DNA of 64,000 nucleotides from assembly GCF_018145875.1 (NCBI RefSeq), contig NZ_JAGSSV010000006.1:56456-120455 (forward strand), read 5' to 3'. Both the position numbers and the translations under genes were made by a program. The notes under the pieces are model-generated. The model was not told the DNA's origin. It worked only from the letters and a program-made list of their open reading frames with translations, and ran no database searches. This DNA is from Marinomonas vulgaris. GTDB lineage: Bacteria; Pseudomonadota; Gammaproteobacteria; Pseudomonadales; Marinomonadaceae. Positions 37,801-47,495 of the stretch are shown in pieces; within the stretch, counting starts at the first letter, position 1, and every line of letters starts with the position of its first letter.

Positions 37801-39087
37801 ATGAAAACACCCGAAAATTACCTAGCATTAGACAAACAATTACTCTGGCACCCCTACACCTCCATGAGTCATCCGAGCCCGCATTTTTTAGTGGAAAGCG
37901 CCCACGGTTGTGAGATTACACTCAGTGATGGTCGCACGCTTGTCGATGGTATGTCGTCTTGGTGGAGCGTGATTCACGGCTACAATCACCCGGTGATGAA
38001 TGACGCCATTCAGGCACAACTCACGCAGTTTTCTCATGTAATGTTTGGGGGTTTTACCCACAAACCGGCCATTGAGCTGGCAGAAAAACTGATCGCCATC
38101 ACACCAACAGAGTTACAGCGGGTATTTTTATCAGACTCAGGGTCAGTTTCGGTGGAAGTAGCGCTAAAAATGGCCATTCAATATTGGAATACTCAAGGCA
38201 AGCCATCAAAACAGTTTTTTGTTACGCCAAAAAGCGGTTATCACGGTGATACCTTTGCAGCCATGTCGGTGTGCGATCCCGACAACGGTATGCACAGCTT
38301 GTTTAGCGATGCTTTGACCCAACAATGCTTCGTTGCGCCTCCTCCGATAGGCTTTCACAACCCGATCCAAATGGATTACTTAAACGACATTCGTGACATT
38401 TTCGCTGAAAATCACTCACGAATTGCCGGTTTTATTATTGAACCTGTGGTGCAAAACGCCGGCGGTATGCGTTTTTATAACCCAAAATATTTAAACCACT
38501 TACGCGCTTTATGTGATGAGTTTGATATCTTGCTGATCTTTGATGAAATCGCCACTGGATTTGGTCGTACTGGTAAATTGTTCGCCACTGACCACACAGC
38601 GATTTGTCCTGACATCATGTGCGTTGGCAAAGCACTAACTGGTGGTTACATGACGCTCGCGGCCACACTCACCAACGATAGAGTCGCGCTTGGCATCAGC
38701 CAAGATGGTGGCGTTTTCATGCATGGCCCAACCTTTATGGGCAACCCACTGGCTTGCGCTGCCGCTAATGCCAGCTTGTCGGTGCTAAGTGGTTACAACA
38801 TCGAGGAAAAAATTGCTCAATTAGAAACTTGGATGACCGAAGCGCTTTCGCCTTGCGTGCAATTGAAGCAGGTAAAAGAAGTGCGCTGTTTGGGCGGCAT
38901 TGGAGTCGTCGAGCTAAATAAAGCGGTCAACTTACAGGATATTCAACCTAAATTCGTCGATTTAGGGGTTTGGGTACGGCCATTTGGTAAGCTAATTTAT
39001 TTGATGCCGCCCTACGTCATAAGCGAAGAACAGGTTCTACAACTGGGTCGGGCGATTTATCAGGTCATCAGTGAAGAGGCTTTATAA
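37801..39087 (+). CDS. bioA: adenosylmethionine-8-amino-7-oxononanoate aminotransferase BioA
   Basis: A 428-residue class III PLP aminotransferase. It has the substrate motif WHPYTSM near the N-terminus, the SSWWSVIHGYNHP segment, the FDEIATGFGRTG cofactor motif and the Schiff-base Lys277 (VGKALTGGYM). It converts KAPA to DAPA using SAM as amino donor. AAGGGC lies upstream of ATG 37801. It is separated from the other bio genes by comF and read in the opposite direction. Confidence 0.97.
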   Translation: MKTPENYLALDKQLLWHPYTSMSHPSPHFLVESAHGCEITLSDGRTLVDGMSSWWSVIHGYNHPVMNDAIQAQLTQFSHVMFGGFTHKPAIELAEKLIAITPTELQRVFLSDSGSVSVEVALKMAIQYWNTQGKPSKQFFVTPKSGYHGDTFAAMSVCDPDNGMHSLFSDALTQQCFVAPPPIGFHNPIQMDYLNDIRDIFAENHSRIAGFIIEPVVQNAGGMRFYNPKYLNHLRALCDEFDILLIFDEIATGFGRTGKLFATDHTAICPDIMCVGKALTGGYMTLAATLTNDRVALGISQDGGVFMHGPTFMGNPLACAAANASLSVLSGYNIEEKIAQLETWMTEALSPCVQLKQVKEVRCLGGIGVVELNKAVNLQDIQPKFVDLGVWVRPFGKLIYLMPPYVISEEQVLQLGRAIYQVISEEAL

Positions 39088-39104
39088 CGATTTTTAGAGC
39101 ATAA

Positions 39105-39138
39105 AGAAGCCTTCTGGATCTGACACCAGAAGGCTTCT
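39105..39138. terminator. bidirectional intrinsic terminator between bioA and the chemoreceptor gene
   Basis: A perfect 13-bp inverted repeat (39105-39117 and 39126-39138) with an 8-base loop sits between two convergent genes, 18 bases after the bioA stop. The minus-strand flank TTTATGCTCTAAAAA is T/A-rich, and the plus flank less so. Strong stem, modest T-tract. Confidence 0.8.
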
Positions 39139-39170
39139 GTGACTTATGTAACACAAAGATTAATCAGCGA

Positions 39171-40733
39171 TTATTGCTTCATACGCTCAGCAAGATTACC
39201 TTGCTCGTAGGCTTCTTCTTCGATATGGCTTATGTTGATAACGATATTTTCAGCACGTTCTATACTACTCAAGCCCAATGCATCGACTTCTTGCATCTTC
39301 TCATTTAGATCACGAGCCACGCTCGCTTGCTCCTCGGAAGACACATTAATTTGCGCGGTCATTTCTACGACTCGTCGAATGGCGGACTCAATATCGACCA
39401 TTTTTTCAGCCACTTGTGCCACACTGTCAACGCCTTGTTGAGCTGCCGCTGTACCTTTATCAATGGTAGTTGTTACGTCTAACGTGTTTTTCTTCAGCTC
39501 TTCCGTCATGCTGTGAATGCTTTGAGTGGCATTTTGTGTGCGAATCGCCAAGGCTCGCACTTCATCAGCGACCACCGCAAAACCACGTCCAGCTTCCCCT
39601 GCACGAGCAGACTCAATCGCTGCGTTTAACGCCAACAAGTTGGTTTGCTCTGCGATACCACTGATGGAGTTGACCACCTCGTTAATGCTGTCACTGCGCT
39701 CTGCTAAAATCGCCACAACTTTTTTCGCTTCAGTAATTTCTTCATAGACTTTGCGCATGGTATCGCCTGTATGTTTGGCCAGGGTACGACTTTCATGGGA
39801 TAGGCCACCTACTGACTGCGTGGCTTCAACGGCGACATGGATATGATCGGCGACATGGGTCACACTGGACAATAGCTGAGAACTGGCAGCAACCACTTCT
39901 TGGAAGGTATGCCTTTGTTTGTTGAAGTTCTCTAGGTTGGTGGTGACGCTACCTTTGGCTTCAGAAGCACGCTGTCGCAATTGCTGAGCCCCTACTTTTA
40001 AACGGTAACGGAAGGTCTTACCAGCGGCTTCTTGATGAATCTTGGCAAATTTAATCGCGGCTTTTACACCCACTGATTTGCAATACAAATATTGTCCGAT
40101 CGGGTTATGAGACTCCGCAGACAAACTCGATGCGATAACGTTTAACGAGTGATGCTGTTGATAAGTCAGCCAAGCACCTAGAACCGCCACAATAGGGCCA
40201 GCAATTTGCCACGCCAATGTGGATGACAAAACGGAAATAATGCCTAATACGGCAAAACACAACAGCAAGGGCAAAGCGGCGTTGCTAAGATACGAGGTCA
40301 CTTTAGTAACCGTTGGCACCAGGCCTTTTCCTGCATTAATACGGTCGTAAACTGACTGAGCATGGTTGATTTCATCTCGGGTTGCTTTACGGCGTACTGA
40401 CTCATAACCCACCACTCGACTACCATCTAACAAGGGGCTTACATGCGCGCTAACCCAATAATGATCGCCGTTTGAACAGCGGTTTTTCACTAACCCCATC
40501 CAACTTTTGCCCTCTTTGAGATTGGCCCACATATCAGCAAATACCGCAGAAGGCACATCAGGGTGGCGAATAATATTGTGTGGTGCGCCCATTAGCTCTT
40601 CACTACTAAACCCCGCTACCTCGCAAAACGCCTCATTCACAAAGGTAATACGGCCTTTAACATCCGTACTCGATACCAAAGAATGGGTAGCGGGAAAATC
40701 ATTCTCTTTGTTTGTTACTGGCATTTTTCGCAT
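39171..40733 (-). CDS. Aer-like PAS-domain methyl-accepting chemotaxis protein
   Basis: A 520-residue receptor. The N-terminal PAS domain (about 14-115; [30 protein letters not shown], typical of Aer) is followed by a hydrophobic region (about 150-195) that anchors it from the cytoplasmic side without a large periplasmic domain. The C-terminal signalling hairpin contains the conserved tip [35 protein letters not shown]. It is likely a redox/energy taxis receptor that feeds the CheA array, with FAD binding expected by family but not demonstrated. It is a single gene with its own upstream region; no clear sigma-28 promoter was found in the 118 bases before it. Confidence 0.9.
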   Translation of the reverse strand: MRKMPVTNKENDFPATHSLVSSTDVKGRITFVNEAFCEVAGFSSEELMGAPHNIIRHPDVPSAVFADMWANLKEGKSWMGLVKNRCSNGDHYWVSAHVSPLLDGSRVVGYESVRRKATRDEINHAQSVYDRINAGKGLVPTVTKVTSYLSNAALPLLLCFAVLGIISVLSSTLAWQIAGPIVAVLGAWLTYQQHHSLNVIASSLSAESHNPIGQYLYCKSVGVKAAIKFAKIHQEAAGKTFRYRLKVGAQQLRQRASEAKGSVTTNLENFNKQRHTFQEVVAASSQLLSSVTHVADHIHVAVEATQSVGGLSHESRTLAKHTGDTMRKVYEEITEAKKVVAILAERSDSINEVVNSISGIAEQTNLLALNAAIESARAGEAGRGFAVVADEVRALAIRTQNATQSIHSMTEELKKNTLDVTTTIDKGTAAAQQGVDSVAQVAEKMVDIESAIRRVVEMTAQINVSSEEQASVARDLNEKMQEVDALGLSSIERAENIVINISHIEEEAYEQGNLAERMKQ

Positions 40734-40851
40734 AAATAACTCTCAATTTACTTATATTATGTCGCTAAGGCCGTTTATAGAATCTTGTGTTAACTATAAA
40801 AAGATAGCGTACTTTTATTATGGCTAGATTTTAAAGTGCAACAAACGAATA

Positions 40852-42228
40852 TTATTCGTCATCAAAATCTCGGTAGGCATCCGGAGCCAAGTCTTCAAAA
40901 CGTGTGTACTTACCCACAAAAGCCAATCGACATGTTCCTATCGGGCCGTTACGTTGCTTCCCTATAATAATTTCTGCAATGCCTTTGTGTGGCGTATCTT
41001 CATGGTATACCTCATCACGATACACAAAAGAGATCACATCTGCATCCTGCTCGATCGCTCCCGACTCACGTAAGTCAGAGTTCACAGGACGCTTGTTAGG
41101 TCGATTTTCCAAGCTTCGGTTAAGCTGAGAAAGCGCCACAACAGGACACTCCATTTCTTTGGCTATGGCTTTTAGTGAACGGGAGATTTCAGAAATTTCA
41201 TTGGTCCGACCTTCGGTAAAACCAGGAATTTGCATCAGCTGCAGATAATCGACCATGATCATCGCCACACCACCGTGTTCACGAGCAATACGACGCACTC
41301 TTGAGCGCATTTCTGTTGGACTGATCCCACCCGTATCATCAATAAACAACTTACGATCTTTGAGCATCTTGACCGCCGACATCAATTTATCCCAGTCTTC
41401 CTGAACCAGCTGACCAGAACGCATACGGGTTTGGTCAATACGGCCGAGCGACGATAACATACGCATCATCAACTGCTCAGAAGGCATTTCCAAACTAAAT
41501 ACAATCACTGGTTTGTCACTGATCATGGTGGCGTTTTCCACCAAGTTCATCGCAAAGGTGGTTTTACCCATAGAAGGACGACCCGCAACAATAACTAAAT
41601 CGGACTTTTGCAGACCTGCCGTCATGGCATCTAAATCAGTGAAGCCTGTGCTTAACCCAGTGATCGCACCTTCTTGATGATAGAGTTCATCGATTTTATC
41701 GACTGTGGCACTCAAGATATCAGATGCAATTCGAGGGCCGCCTTTTTTCTCGCCTCCCTCGGCAATTTGAAAGATTTTACGTTCGGCTTCGTCTAACACT
41801 TCTGCCGCTGTCATCCCTTCTGGGTAAAATGCCCGTGCCGAAATATCATTGGTGGTCGAAATCAGACGACGCAAAATCGAGCGCTCACGCACTATGTCCG
41901 CATAAGCAGCAATATTTGACGTACTTGGTGTGGCCTCGGCTATTTCTATCAAATAAGCCATACCGCCGATCAATTCAAGGTCACCGCGTTTGTCTAAACG
42001 CTCACCAATAGTCACCACATCGATGGGCTCAGATTCATCGGCTAAACGGGCTATGACGGCAAAGATAGAGCGATGTTCAGGTCGATAAAAATCGTCCGCT
42101 AGTACTAACTCAGAAACTTTTTCCCAGGCATCTGGGTCAAGCATTAACCCACCAACAACAGAACGCTCAGCCTCAATAGAATAAGGCGGCAGTTTAATAG
42201 AAGCGACGTCAGAATCATTTTGTTGCAC
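40852..42228 (-). CDS. dnaB: replicative DNA helicase DnaB
   Basis: A 458-residue helicase with an N-terminal primase-interacting domain (PPYSIEAERSVVGGLMLD) and a RecA-type motor with Walker A GRPSMGKTT, the MVDYLQLM Walker B and the SQLNRSLE motif. No intein is present. GTG 42228 with GGGTG upstream gives the normal family start; an open frame extends upstream to 42297 but that part is not DnaB-like. It unwinds DNA at the replication fork. The linkage rpsF-rpsR-rplI-dnaB is conserved in gammaproteobacteria. Confidence 0.96.
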   Translation of the reverse strand: MQQNDSDVASIKLPPYSIEAERSVVGGLMLDPDAWEKVSELVLADDFYRPEHRSIFAVIARLADESEPIDVVTIGERLDKRGDLELIGGMAYLIEIAEATPSTSNIAAYADIVRERSILRRLISTTNDISARAFYPEGMTAAEVLDEAERKIFQIAEGGEKKGGPRIASDILSATVDKIDELYHQEGAITGLSTGFTDLDAMTAGLQKSDLVIVAGRPSMGKTTFAMNLVENATMISDKPVIVFSLEMPSEQLMMRMLSSLGRIDQTRMRSGQLVQEDWDKLMSAVKMLKDRKLFIDDTGGISPTEMRSRVRRIAREHGGVAMIMVDYLQLMQIPGFTEGRTNEISEISRSLKAIAKEMECPVVALSQLNRSLENRPNKRPVNSDLRESGAIEQDADVISFVYRDEVYHEDTPHKGIAEIIIGKQRNGPIGTCRLAFVGKYTRFEDLAPDAYRDFDDE

Positions 42229-42284
42229 AAGAAACACCCATAAAAAAGCTGAGAAATACAAGAGGTTGAGCTTATCACGCTCAT

Positions 42285-42323
42285 AAAAAAAGGGCATCTT
42301 GCAATAGCAAGATACCCTTTTTT
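42285..42323 (-). terminator. intrinsic terminator after rplI
   Basis: On the minus strand a stem of GGGTATCTTGC with GCAAGATGCCC (one mismatch), flanked by A and T runs, ends in TTTTTTT about 23 bases after the rplI stop. It is a classic rho-independent terminator for the rpsF operon, lying between rplI and dnaB. Confidence 0.88.
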
Positions 42324-42346
42324 AACCTAGTAATTTGCGTGGCAAA

Positions 42347-42790
42347 TTACTCAGCGATTACTTCCAAAGTAACAGTAACGACCACTTCTGAATGAAGTTG
42401 AACGTCTACTTCGAAAGAACCTGTGTGACGAATCGCGCCTTCAGGAAGACGGATTTCAGCTTTCTCAACAGCAACTTCTGCAGAGATCACTTCAGCAATG
42501 TCACGAGTACCGATTGAACCAAAAAGCTTACCTTCATCACCAGCGTTCGCCGCGATAGTGAAAGTTTTGCCTTCTAGAGTCAAAGCACGTGCTTCAGCAG
42601 CGCCTTTACGCTCTGCCGCTTGTGCTTCAAGTTCAACGCGACGCTCTTCAAAGCTAGCCAAGTTAGCTTTGGTAGCCATTACAGCTTTTTTGTTCGGAAT
42701 CAAAAAGTTACGAGCATAACCTGGTTTGACAACTGCAACGTCACCAATACCGCCTAGCTTGTTTACTTTGTCGAGTAGAATAACTTCCAT
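42347..42790 (-). CDS. rplI: 50S ribosomal protein L9
   Basis: A 147-residue bL9 with the typical start [32 protein letters not shown], a long connecting helix and the C-terminal rRNA-binding domain. ATG 42790 preceded by GAGGTG is preferred; an in-frame GTG 9 bases further upstream is less likely. It is the last gene of the rpsF operon. Confidence 0.98.
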   Translation of the reverse strand: MEVILLDKVNKLGGIGDVAVVKPGYARNFLIPNKKAVMATKANLASFEERRVELEAQAAERKGAAEARALTLEGKTFTIAANAGDEGKLFGSIGTRDIAEVISAEVAVEKAEIRLPEGAIRHTGSFEVDVQLHSEVVVTVTLEVIAE

Positions 42791-42812
42791 CTCGATCACC
42801 TCTAATTAATCA

Positions 42813-43673
42813 TTAGCTATCATGTGAGTTGGACGATTTATCTTGGATTCTGGAACGAATATCAACAAAGCTATCAATCACACAAAGTGTGACCAAGATA
42901 TTTGCAAAATATACATTCAAAACAAAAAATCCCACAAGATAAAATGCGATCAGTCCAACAACCCCAATTTTTTTCTTTGCTAGAACACCATGTACTAATG
43001 CCAGCCCCGGCAACACCAAAGCGGGTATTGCAGCTTGAGACAAGGCCATAAAAGCGCCACCCAGACTTTCGCCTACTAGCACCATTGCGCCCAGTATCAA
43101 ACTAAACACCACTGGTAGTCTTAACTGATGAAATTCCGTGCGCAAACCACCCGGATTATAAAGTCCTGCTTGCCACTTTCTTGCCAAAAACAAGGAAAGT
43201 ATCGCAATGACCACTTGGAAGATGGATATCGCCACCACCGCCTGGTTGAAAATTGCATTTTCATCAGGAATCACAACCGACTCTGAAGACAAGACTTTTT
43301 GAACAAGCGATACCGCCATATTCAATACATCTGCCATCAAAATAGGTTGGATTAGAGTGTTAATAACCGCCAGAAAACTGCCCGCTAGTAACACCCAACT
43401 CCACGATGTGCTTGACCTAAGTAAATAGCTCAACAACATCACATCAACAAGCACCATGAGTGCCGTTGCATCGCCTTGAAATTGCCACAGCACTAAAGCT
43501 GGTAAGCAACCCCAAGCAAATACAGGTATTCCTTCTTTAACACCTTTACGAAGTACCACCAACCCTAAGATTGCCGACGCCAACCAAAACATCATCGGGA
43601 TCAGACCAAACACCATCACGCCAATAATGGCATTCAGACGTTTTTTCATTACCCATTTGGCTAAACCGCTCAT
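42813..43673 (-). CDS. hypothetical multi-pass membrane protein (DUF2232/YybS-like) in the rpsF operon
   Basis: A 286-residue protein with about seven to eight hydrophobic segments and a short polar C-terminus. A membrane protein of this kind between rpsR and rplI is common in Pseudomonas and relatives. Related YybS/DUF2232 proteins have no settled biochemical role. It starts 21 bases after the rpsR stop and is co-transcribed with the ribosomal genes. The family assignment is from size, topology and position, not from a residue-level match. Confidence 0.7.
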   Translation of the reverse strand: MSGLAKWVMKKRLNAIIGVMVFGLIPMMFWLASAILGLVVLRKGVKEGIPVFAWGCLPALVLWQFQGDATALMVLVDVMLLSYLLRSSTSWSWVLLAGSFLAVINTLIQPILMADVLNMAVSLVQKVLSSESVVIPDENAIFNQAVVAISIFQVVIAILSLFLARKWQAGLYNPGGLRTEFHQLRLPVVFSLILGAMVLVGESLGGAFMALSQAAIPALVLPGLALVHGVLAKKKIGVVGLIAFYLVGFFVLNVYFANILVTLCVIDSFVDIRSRIQDKSSNSHDS

Positions 43674-43694
43674 ACAAGTACTTCTTTCAGCCTA

Positions 43695-43925
43695 TTAATT
43701 AAAGTGGCTGTCAGTGTAAGGAAGCAAAGCAATGTAGCGAGCGCGTTTGATTGCAGTCGCTAGCTGACGCTGGTAACGAGCCTTAGTGCCAGTAATACGG
43801 CTAGGTACGATTTTACCAGTTTCGGTTACATAACCTTTCAGTGTGTCTAGATCTTTGTAGTCGATCTCTTTAACGCCTTCTGCTGTAAAACGGCAGAACT
43901 TACGACGACGGAAAAAACGAGCCAT
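43695..43925 (-). CDS. rpsR: 30S ribosomal protein S18
   Basis: A 76-residue bS18 with the conserved basic N-terminus ([14 protein letters not shown]) and [25 protein letters not shown]. It binds S6 and 16S rRNA on the platform. ATG 43925 has a TTAGGAG ribosome binding site. Confidence 0.99.
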   Translation of the reverse strand: MARFFRRRKFCRFTAEGVKEIDYKDLDTLKGYVTETGKIVPSRITGTKARYQRQLATAIKRARYIALLPYTDSHFN

Positions 43926-43948
43926 GAGTGTCTCCTAATAAATGTAGA

Positions 43949-44356
43949 TTAATCTTCAGATTCTTCAGATGTTGCTTCGTTAGAATCGTTGTTACGCTCT
44001 TCACGCTGAGGTGCAGCAGAACGACGATCTTCACGGCCTTCAGAAGCTTTAATAGGAGATACGTCAGTTACCGCGTCTTTACGACGAATCACCAAGTTAC
44101 GGATGATGGCATCGTTGTAGCGGAAAGTGTCGTTTAGTTCAGACAAAACACTGTCAGAACACTCAATGTTCATAAGAACATAGTGTGCTTTGTGAATTTT
44201 GTTAATTGGGTAAGCAAGTTGACGACGACCCCAATCTTCTAGACGGTGTACTTGGCCACCATCTTCAGTGATTAGGTTAGTGTAACGCTCAACCATTGCT
44301 GGTACTTGTTCGCTTTGATCTGGGTGAACCAGAAAGACGATTTCATAATGACGCAT
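43949..44356 (-). CDS. rpsF: 30S ribosomal protein S6
   Basis: A 135-residue bS6 beginning [19 protein letters not shown], with the conserved [24 protein letters not shown] charged C-terminal tail (Arg/Glu/Ser-rich) ends in EESED, where some gammaproteobacteria add post-translational glutamates. It is first in its operon with an AAGGAGAGC ribosome binding site. Confidence 0.99.
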   Translation of the reverse strand: MRHYEIVFLVHPDQSEQVPAMVERYTNLITEDGGQVHRLEDWGRRQLAYPINKIHKAHYVLMNIECSDSVLSELNDTFRYNDAIIRNLVIRRKDAVTDVSPIKASEGREDRRSAAPQREERNNDSNEATSEESED

Positions 44357-44442
44357 TTAAGCTCTCCTTATGGGTTCTTAGTCTCCACGCTTCCCCTGTT
44401 AAAAAGCTGTGAGACAAGGAGTATTGATTTACAGGGAGGCGC

Positions 44443-44471
44443 ATTATAGGCACGAATGAACAATAAGTAAA
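44443..44471 (-). promoter_or_regulatory. sigma-70 promoter of the rpsF-rpsR-rplI operon
   Basis: On the minus strand TTTACT (44466-44471) and a perfect TATAAT (44443-44448) are spaced by 17 bases. The transcript would have a leader of about 80 bases. The leader contains the inverted repeat CCCTGT/ACAGGG (about 44394-44399 and 44431-44436), which could form a hairpin ahead of the rpsF start and might serve S6:S18 autoregulation. The diagnostic CCG bulge of the known S6:S18 motif was not evident. Confidence 0.75.
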
Positions 44472-44746
44472 CGAAATCCCTCTCAACCATGGTTAAATCT
44501 GGAAAAAAGACGTTTTCCATTAAAGTATTTTACAGCTCAAACCTAAGCCCATAGAATCGACAAAGTTTTTCGTTCAAACCAACCCATACAACATCAAGTT
44601 AACGACTCAAATAGACGGATATGGACATCATGCTAGCGTCACCAAGCTTCTCCCTGTGTCAGTGCTTTTTCTCCTTTGTTGCTCAATGCCGAAGAACGCT
44701 GCTACCACGCCGCTAACACTTTTTATTCTTACACTTGGAATCCAGT
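44472..44746. other. non-coding gap between the divergent rpsF operon and EamA gene
   Basis: About 275 bases without a credible gene. The only structure seen is a 7-bp inverted repeat TGGAAAA/TTTTCCA (44500-44506 and 44513-44519). A promoter for the plus-strand exporter must lie here, but no convincing -35/-10 pair was found. Confidence 0.5.
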
Positions 44747-45661
44747 ATGAATTCGCTTTCTAATAATGCTAAAGCCATGTTGTTTGGTCTCGGAGCCGTT
44801 TTGCTGTGGTCGACCGTGGCGACGGCTTTTTCTATTTCACTGCGACATTTGTCACCTACGCAGCTACTCGTTATTGCTTGTTCAGTGTCTTTGTTGTTTT
44901 TAATGGCTTTACTGGCGATAAAAGGCGAAATAGCTCAACTGCTTTTTTTTGCCAAACAATCTTGGAAGTCCTCGCTGTTTTTTGGCGCCATTAACCCCTT
45001 TTTGTACTATCTCATTTTATTACAGGCCTATAACACTCTACCGGCTCAAGAAGCCCAGGCGATTAATTACACTTGGGCCATCATGCTGAGTTTTATGGCA
45101 GTGCCTATTCTCAAGCAACGTTTGAAGCCGGCCGACTACCTAGCCGCTGCCGCGTGTTATTTTGGTGTGCTGTACATTTCCACCCGTGGTCAAATTGGCT
45201 CATTGGAGTTCTCCAACCTTTCTGGCGTTGGTTTTGCTCTACTCAGCACCGTTGTTTGGGCGCTGTATTGGCTCTTTAATACCAAGGACACTCGTCCCAG
45301 CTTGATCGGCCTAACTCTGAACTTTGCCTTTGCTTTACCACTGATTGTCGCTTTTGCTGCCATCACTGGTGAGTTACAAATGAGCGAATTAACACATTGG
45401 CATCACGAAGCAGTTTTGAGTGCCATATATATTGGCTTGTTTGAGATGGGCTTGAGTTTTGTCTTATGGAATCAAGCAATGAAACTGACGTCGAACGCTA
45501 GCCAAGTCGCCAATCTAATTTTCTTATCGCCGCTGTTGTCTATTATCTGGCTGTCTCAATTTGCCGGCGAACCCATTCTGCGCTCCACTGTTATTGGCTT
45601 GGCGTGCATTTTAGTCGGCCTTTTTGTACAGAATTGGTCAAAGCGCGCCAAACACGTGTAA
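44747..45661 (+). CDS. EamA/DMT-family transporter
   Basis: A 304-residue protein with ten predicted membrane helices in two EamA repeats, typical of drug/metabolite exporters. ATG 44747 with GGAATCC upstream is preferred over TTG 44735. The substrate cannot be read from sequence. It is followed after 16 bases by a second EamA gene, so the two are probably co-transcribed. Confidence 0.85.
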   Translation: MNSLSNNAKAMLFGLGAVLLWSTVATAFSISLRHLSPTQLLVIACSVSLLFLMALLAIKGEIAQLLFFAKQSWKSSLFFGAINPFLYYLILLQAYNTLPAQEAQAINYTWAIMLSFMAVPILKQRLKPADYLAAAACYFGVLYISTRGQIGSLEFSNLSGVGFALLSTVVWALYWLFNTKDTRPSLIGLTLNFAFALPLIVAFAAITGELQMSELTHWHHEAVLSAIYIGLFEMGLSFVLWNQAMKLTSNASQVANLIFLSPLLSIIWLSQFAGEPILRSTVIGLACILVGLFVQNWSKRAKHV

Positions 45662-45677
45662 CCTAAAAAGGATTTTT

Positions 45678-46571
45678 ATGCCTGCTTTTGTCTACTTACT
45701 CCTGCCCATTTCATTTTGGTCTGGCAACTACATTTTAGGCCGTATTACCGTATCCAGTGGTGTGGACCCTTTCACCATTTCGTTTTTACGTTGGAGTTTG
45801 GCCTGCTTGATCATCATGCCTTTTGCCTATAAAAAACTCTGGAAAGAGAGGCATATTATGGCTAAAAACTGGCCACTTTTAGTGATGTTTGGCTGGCTCG
45901 GCATTTGTAACTACAACCTTTTTCTATACATTGGTTTGACGTCCACTACAGTTACCAATGCAGTGCTACTTAACTCCATTATGCCGGTGATGATTTTAAT
46001 CACCGCTCGGTTATTGTTAGGCAATAAAACCTCTTGGTTACAAAATGCGGGGATTTTGGTGTCGACTTTAGGAGCGATCATCATTGTCAGTCGAGGCAGT
46101 ATCGACACCTTTTTGCACTTGAGTTTTTCTCGTGGAGATTTATGGATCATTACCGCCGCCATCAGTTGGGCGATTTATTCGGTGATGATTATCAGACGTC
46201 CGAAAGGCATGTCGCTGCTTGGCTTTTTTGCCTCTACCGCGCTGATAGGAACCCTGTTTCAAGCACCGCTGTTCTACTTTTTTGGCGAGACTGAACTGGT
46301 GAACCTGACAGAACAAAATTGGGCGGCAATTGCTTATATGGGCGTATTCGCTTCAATTGGCGCCTTTTTATGTTGGAACATTGGTATTCAAAAATTGGGG
46401 GCCGCCACCGCGGGGCATTTTATTCATTTATTACCCGTATTTAGCATTGGCTTGTCAGTCTTGCTTTTAGGCGAACGCTTGTACAGTTTTCACTATACTG
46501 GGATTGCTTTGATTTTCTCAGGTATCTTCATCGCGACCATATTGAGTAAGCTACGCAGAACAAGCCGCTAG
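45678..46571 (+). CDS. EamA/DMT-family transporter
   Basis: A 297-residue ten-helix EamA protein starting MPAFVYLLLPISFWSGNYI. ATG 45678 has an AGGA ribosome binding site; an in-frame start at 45624 would overlap the preceding gene. Family members export amino acids or small metabolites. Its stop overlaps the convergent next gene at a shared CTAG. Confidence 0.87.
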   Translation: MPAFVYLLLPISFWSGNYILGRITVSSGVDPFTISFLRWSLACLIIMPFAYKKLWKERHIMAKNWPLLVMFGWLGICNYNLFLYIGLTSTTVTNAVLLNSIMPVMILITARLLLGNKTSWLQNAGILVSTLGAIIIVSRGSIDTFLHLSFSRGDLWIITAAISWAIYSVMIIRRPKGMSLLGFFASTALIGTLFQAPLFYFFGETELVNLTEQNWAAIAYMGVFASIGAFLCWNIGIQKLGAATAGHFIHLLPVFSIGLSVLLLGERLYSFHYTGIALIFSGIFIATILSKLRRTSR

Positions 46572-47434
46572 CCTTTATCACGGGTCATTCGGGTACTGAT
46601 CAACACGCTCAAAAAGATAAATACCATCCCTAATATAGCGAATATATTAGGGACATGATCCCATATTAGCCAACCCCAGAAGCCACTAAATACCACCCCG
46701 ACATAACTCACCGGCGAAACAACACTCGCTGGTGCGTAGGTGTAAGCCAAGTTATACAAATACATACCAACGTAAAGCGTTACCACCACAGCCGCCACCC
46801 AAGGCCATGCAGCTAGCGGAATCCAAAGCGCATCGCCTTGCAACCCAATAAGCGGCAAAGACAACAAAGCCGACAGAAAAAAATACACCAACAGAGTTTC
46901 TTGCCCCGACACTTGATGAGACAACATCCGCGTCGTCACCATCGAAAAAGCCAACCCAATGGCGGAGAAAAAACCCACTAAATGCCATGGGTTTAAATGT
47001 TCTGGGGTGGGCTGAATCACGAACGCCACACCGATAAAACCAATAAACAAGGGCAACCAACGAGATTTAGGAATATGAACCCTATGCAGCAACAAGACTA
47101 CAAAAGGCACACATAAGGGTGCACAAGTACGTAACAACGATGCTTCTACTAAAGGGATATGATTGAGCGACCAGTAATACAGCAAAAAGCCAGCAAAACC
47201 ACCCACACTGCGTAAAAAGTGAATTTTCCACACAGACAAGGGGCGTTTTTGCCAACGCCCACGCATTTGCGGGATTAAAATCAGCGTACAACACAAGCTT
47301 TGCCAAAACACCAAGGTAGAAACAGCGATTGTGGTTTGTGCCTGCTTTGCCGCCAAGGCCGTCACCGACATCACAAAGGCGTAAGCGATGGTCATGCCGA
47401 TGCCTTTTTTTAACAACTCTTGTTCATTTGCCAC
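46568..47434 (-). CDS. EamA/DMT-family transporter (convergent)
   Basis: A 288-residue ten-helix EamA/RhaT-type protein read towards the previous exporter; the two stop codons overlap by four bases at CTAG. It is clearly a different subfamily from the two plus-strand exporters. Substrate unknown. About 60 bases separate its start from the thiQ stop. Confidence 0.85.
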   Translation of the reverse strand: MANEQELLKKGIGMTIAYAFVMSVTALAAKQAQTTIAVSTLVFWQSLCCTLILIPQMRGRWQKRPLSVWKIHFLRSVGGFAGFLLYYWSLNHIPLVEASLLRTCAPLCVPFVVLLLHRVHIPKSRWLPLFIGFIGVAFVIQPTPEHLNPWHLVGFFSAIGLAFSMVTTRMLSHQVSGQETLLVYFFLSALLSLPLIGLQGDALWIPLAAWPWVAAVVVTLYVGMYLYNLAYTYAPASVVSPVSYVGVVFSGFWGWLIWDHVPNIFAILGMVFIFLSVLISTRMTRDKG

Positions 47435-47495
47435 AGCGTGCTCTTTTGATTGAAAAACAATGAGAGAAAATCATGAAACAGTAAGGCTATGTACC

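Noticed and set aside
42229..42297. Longer dnaB start
   Set aside because: The added residues are hydrophobic and unlike DnaB; GTG 42228 has a ribosome binding site and the expected N-terminus.
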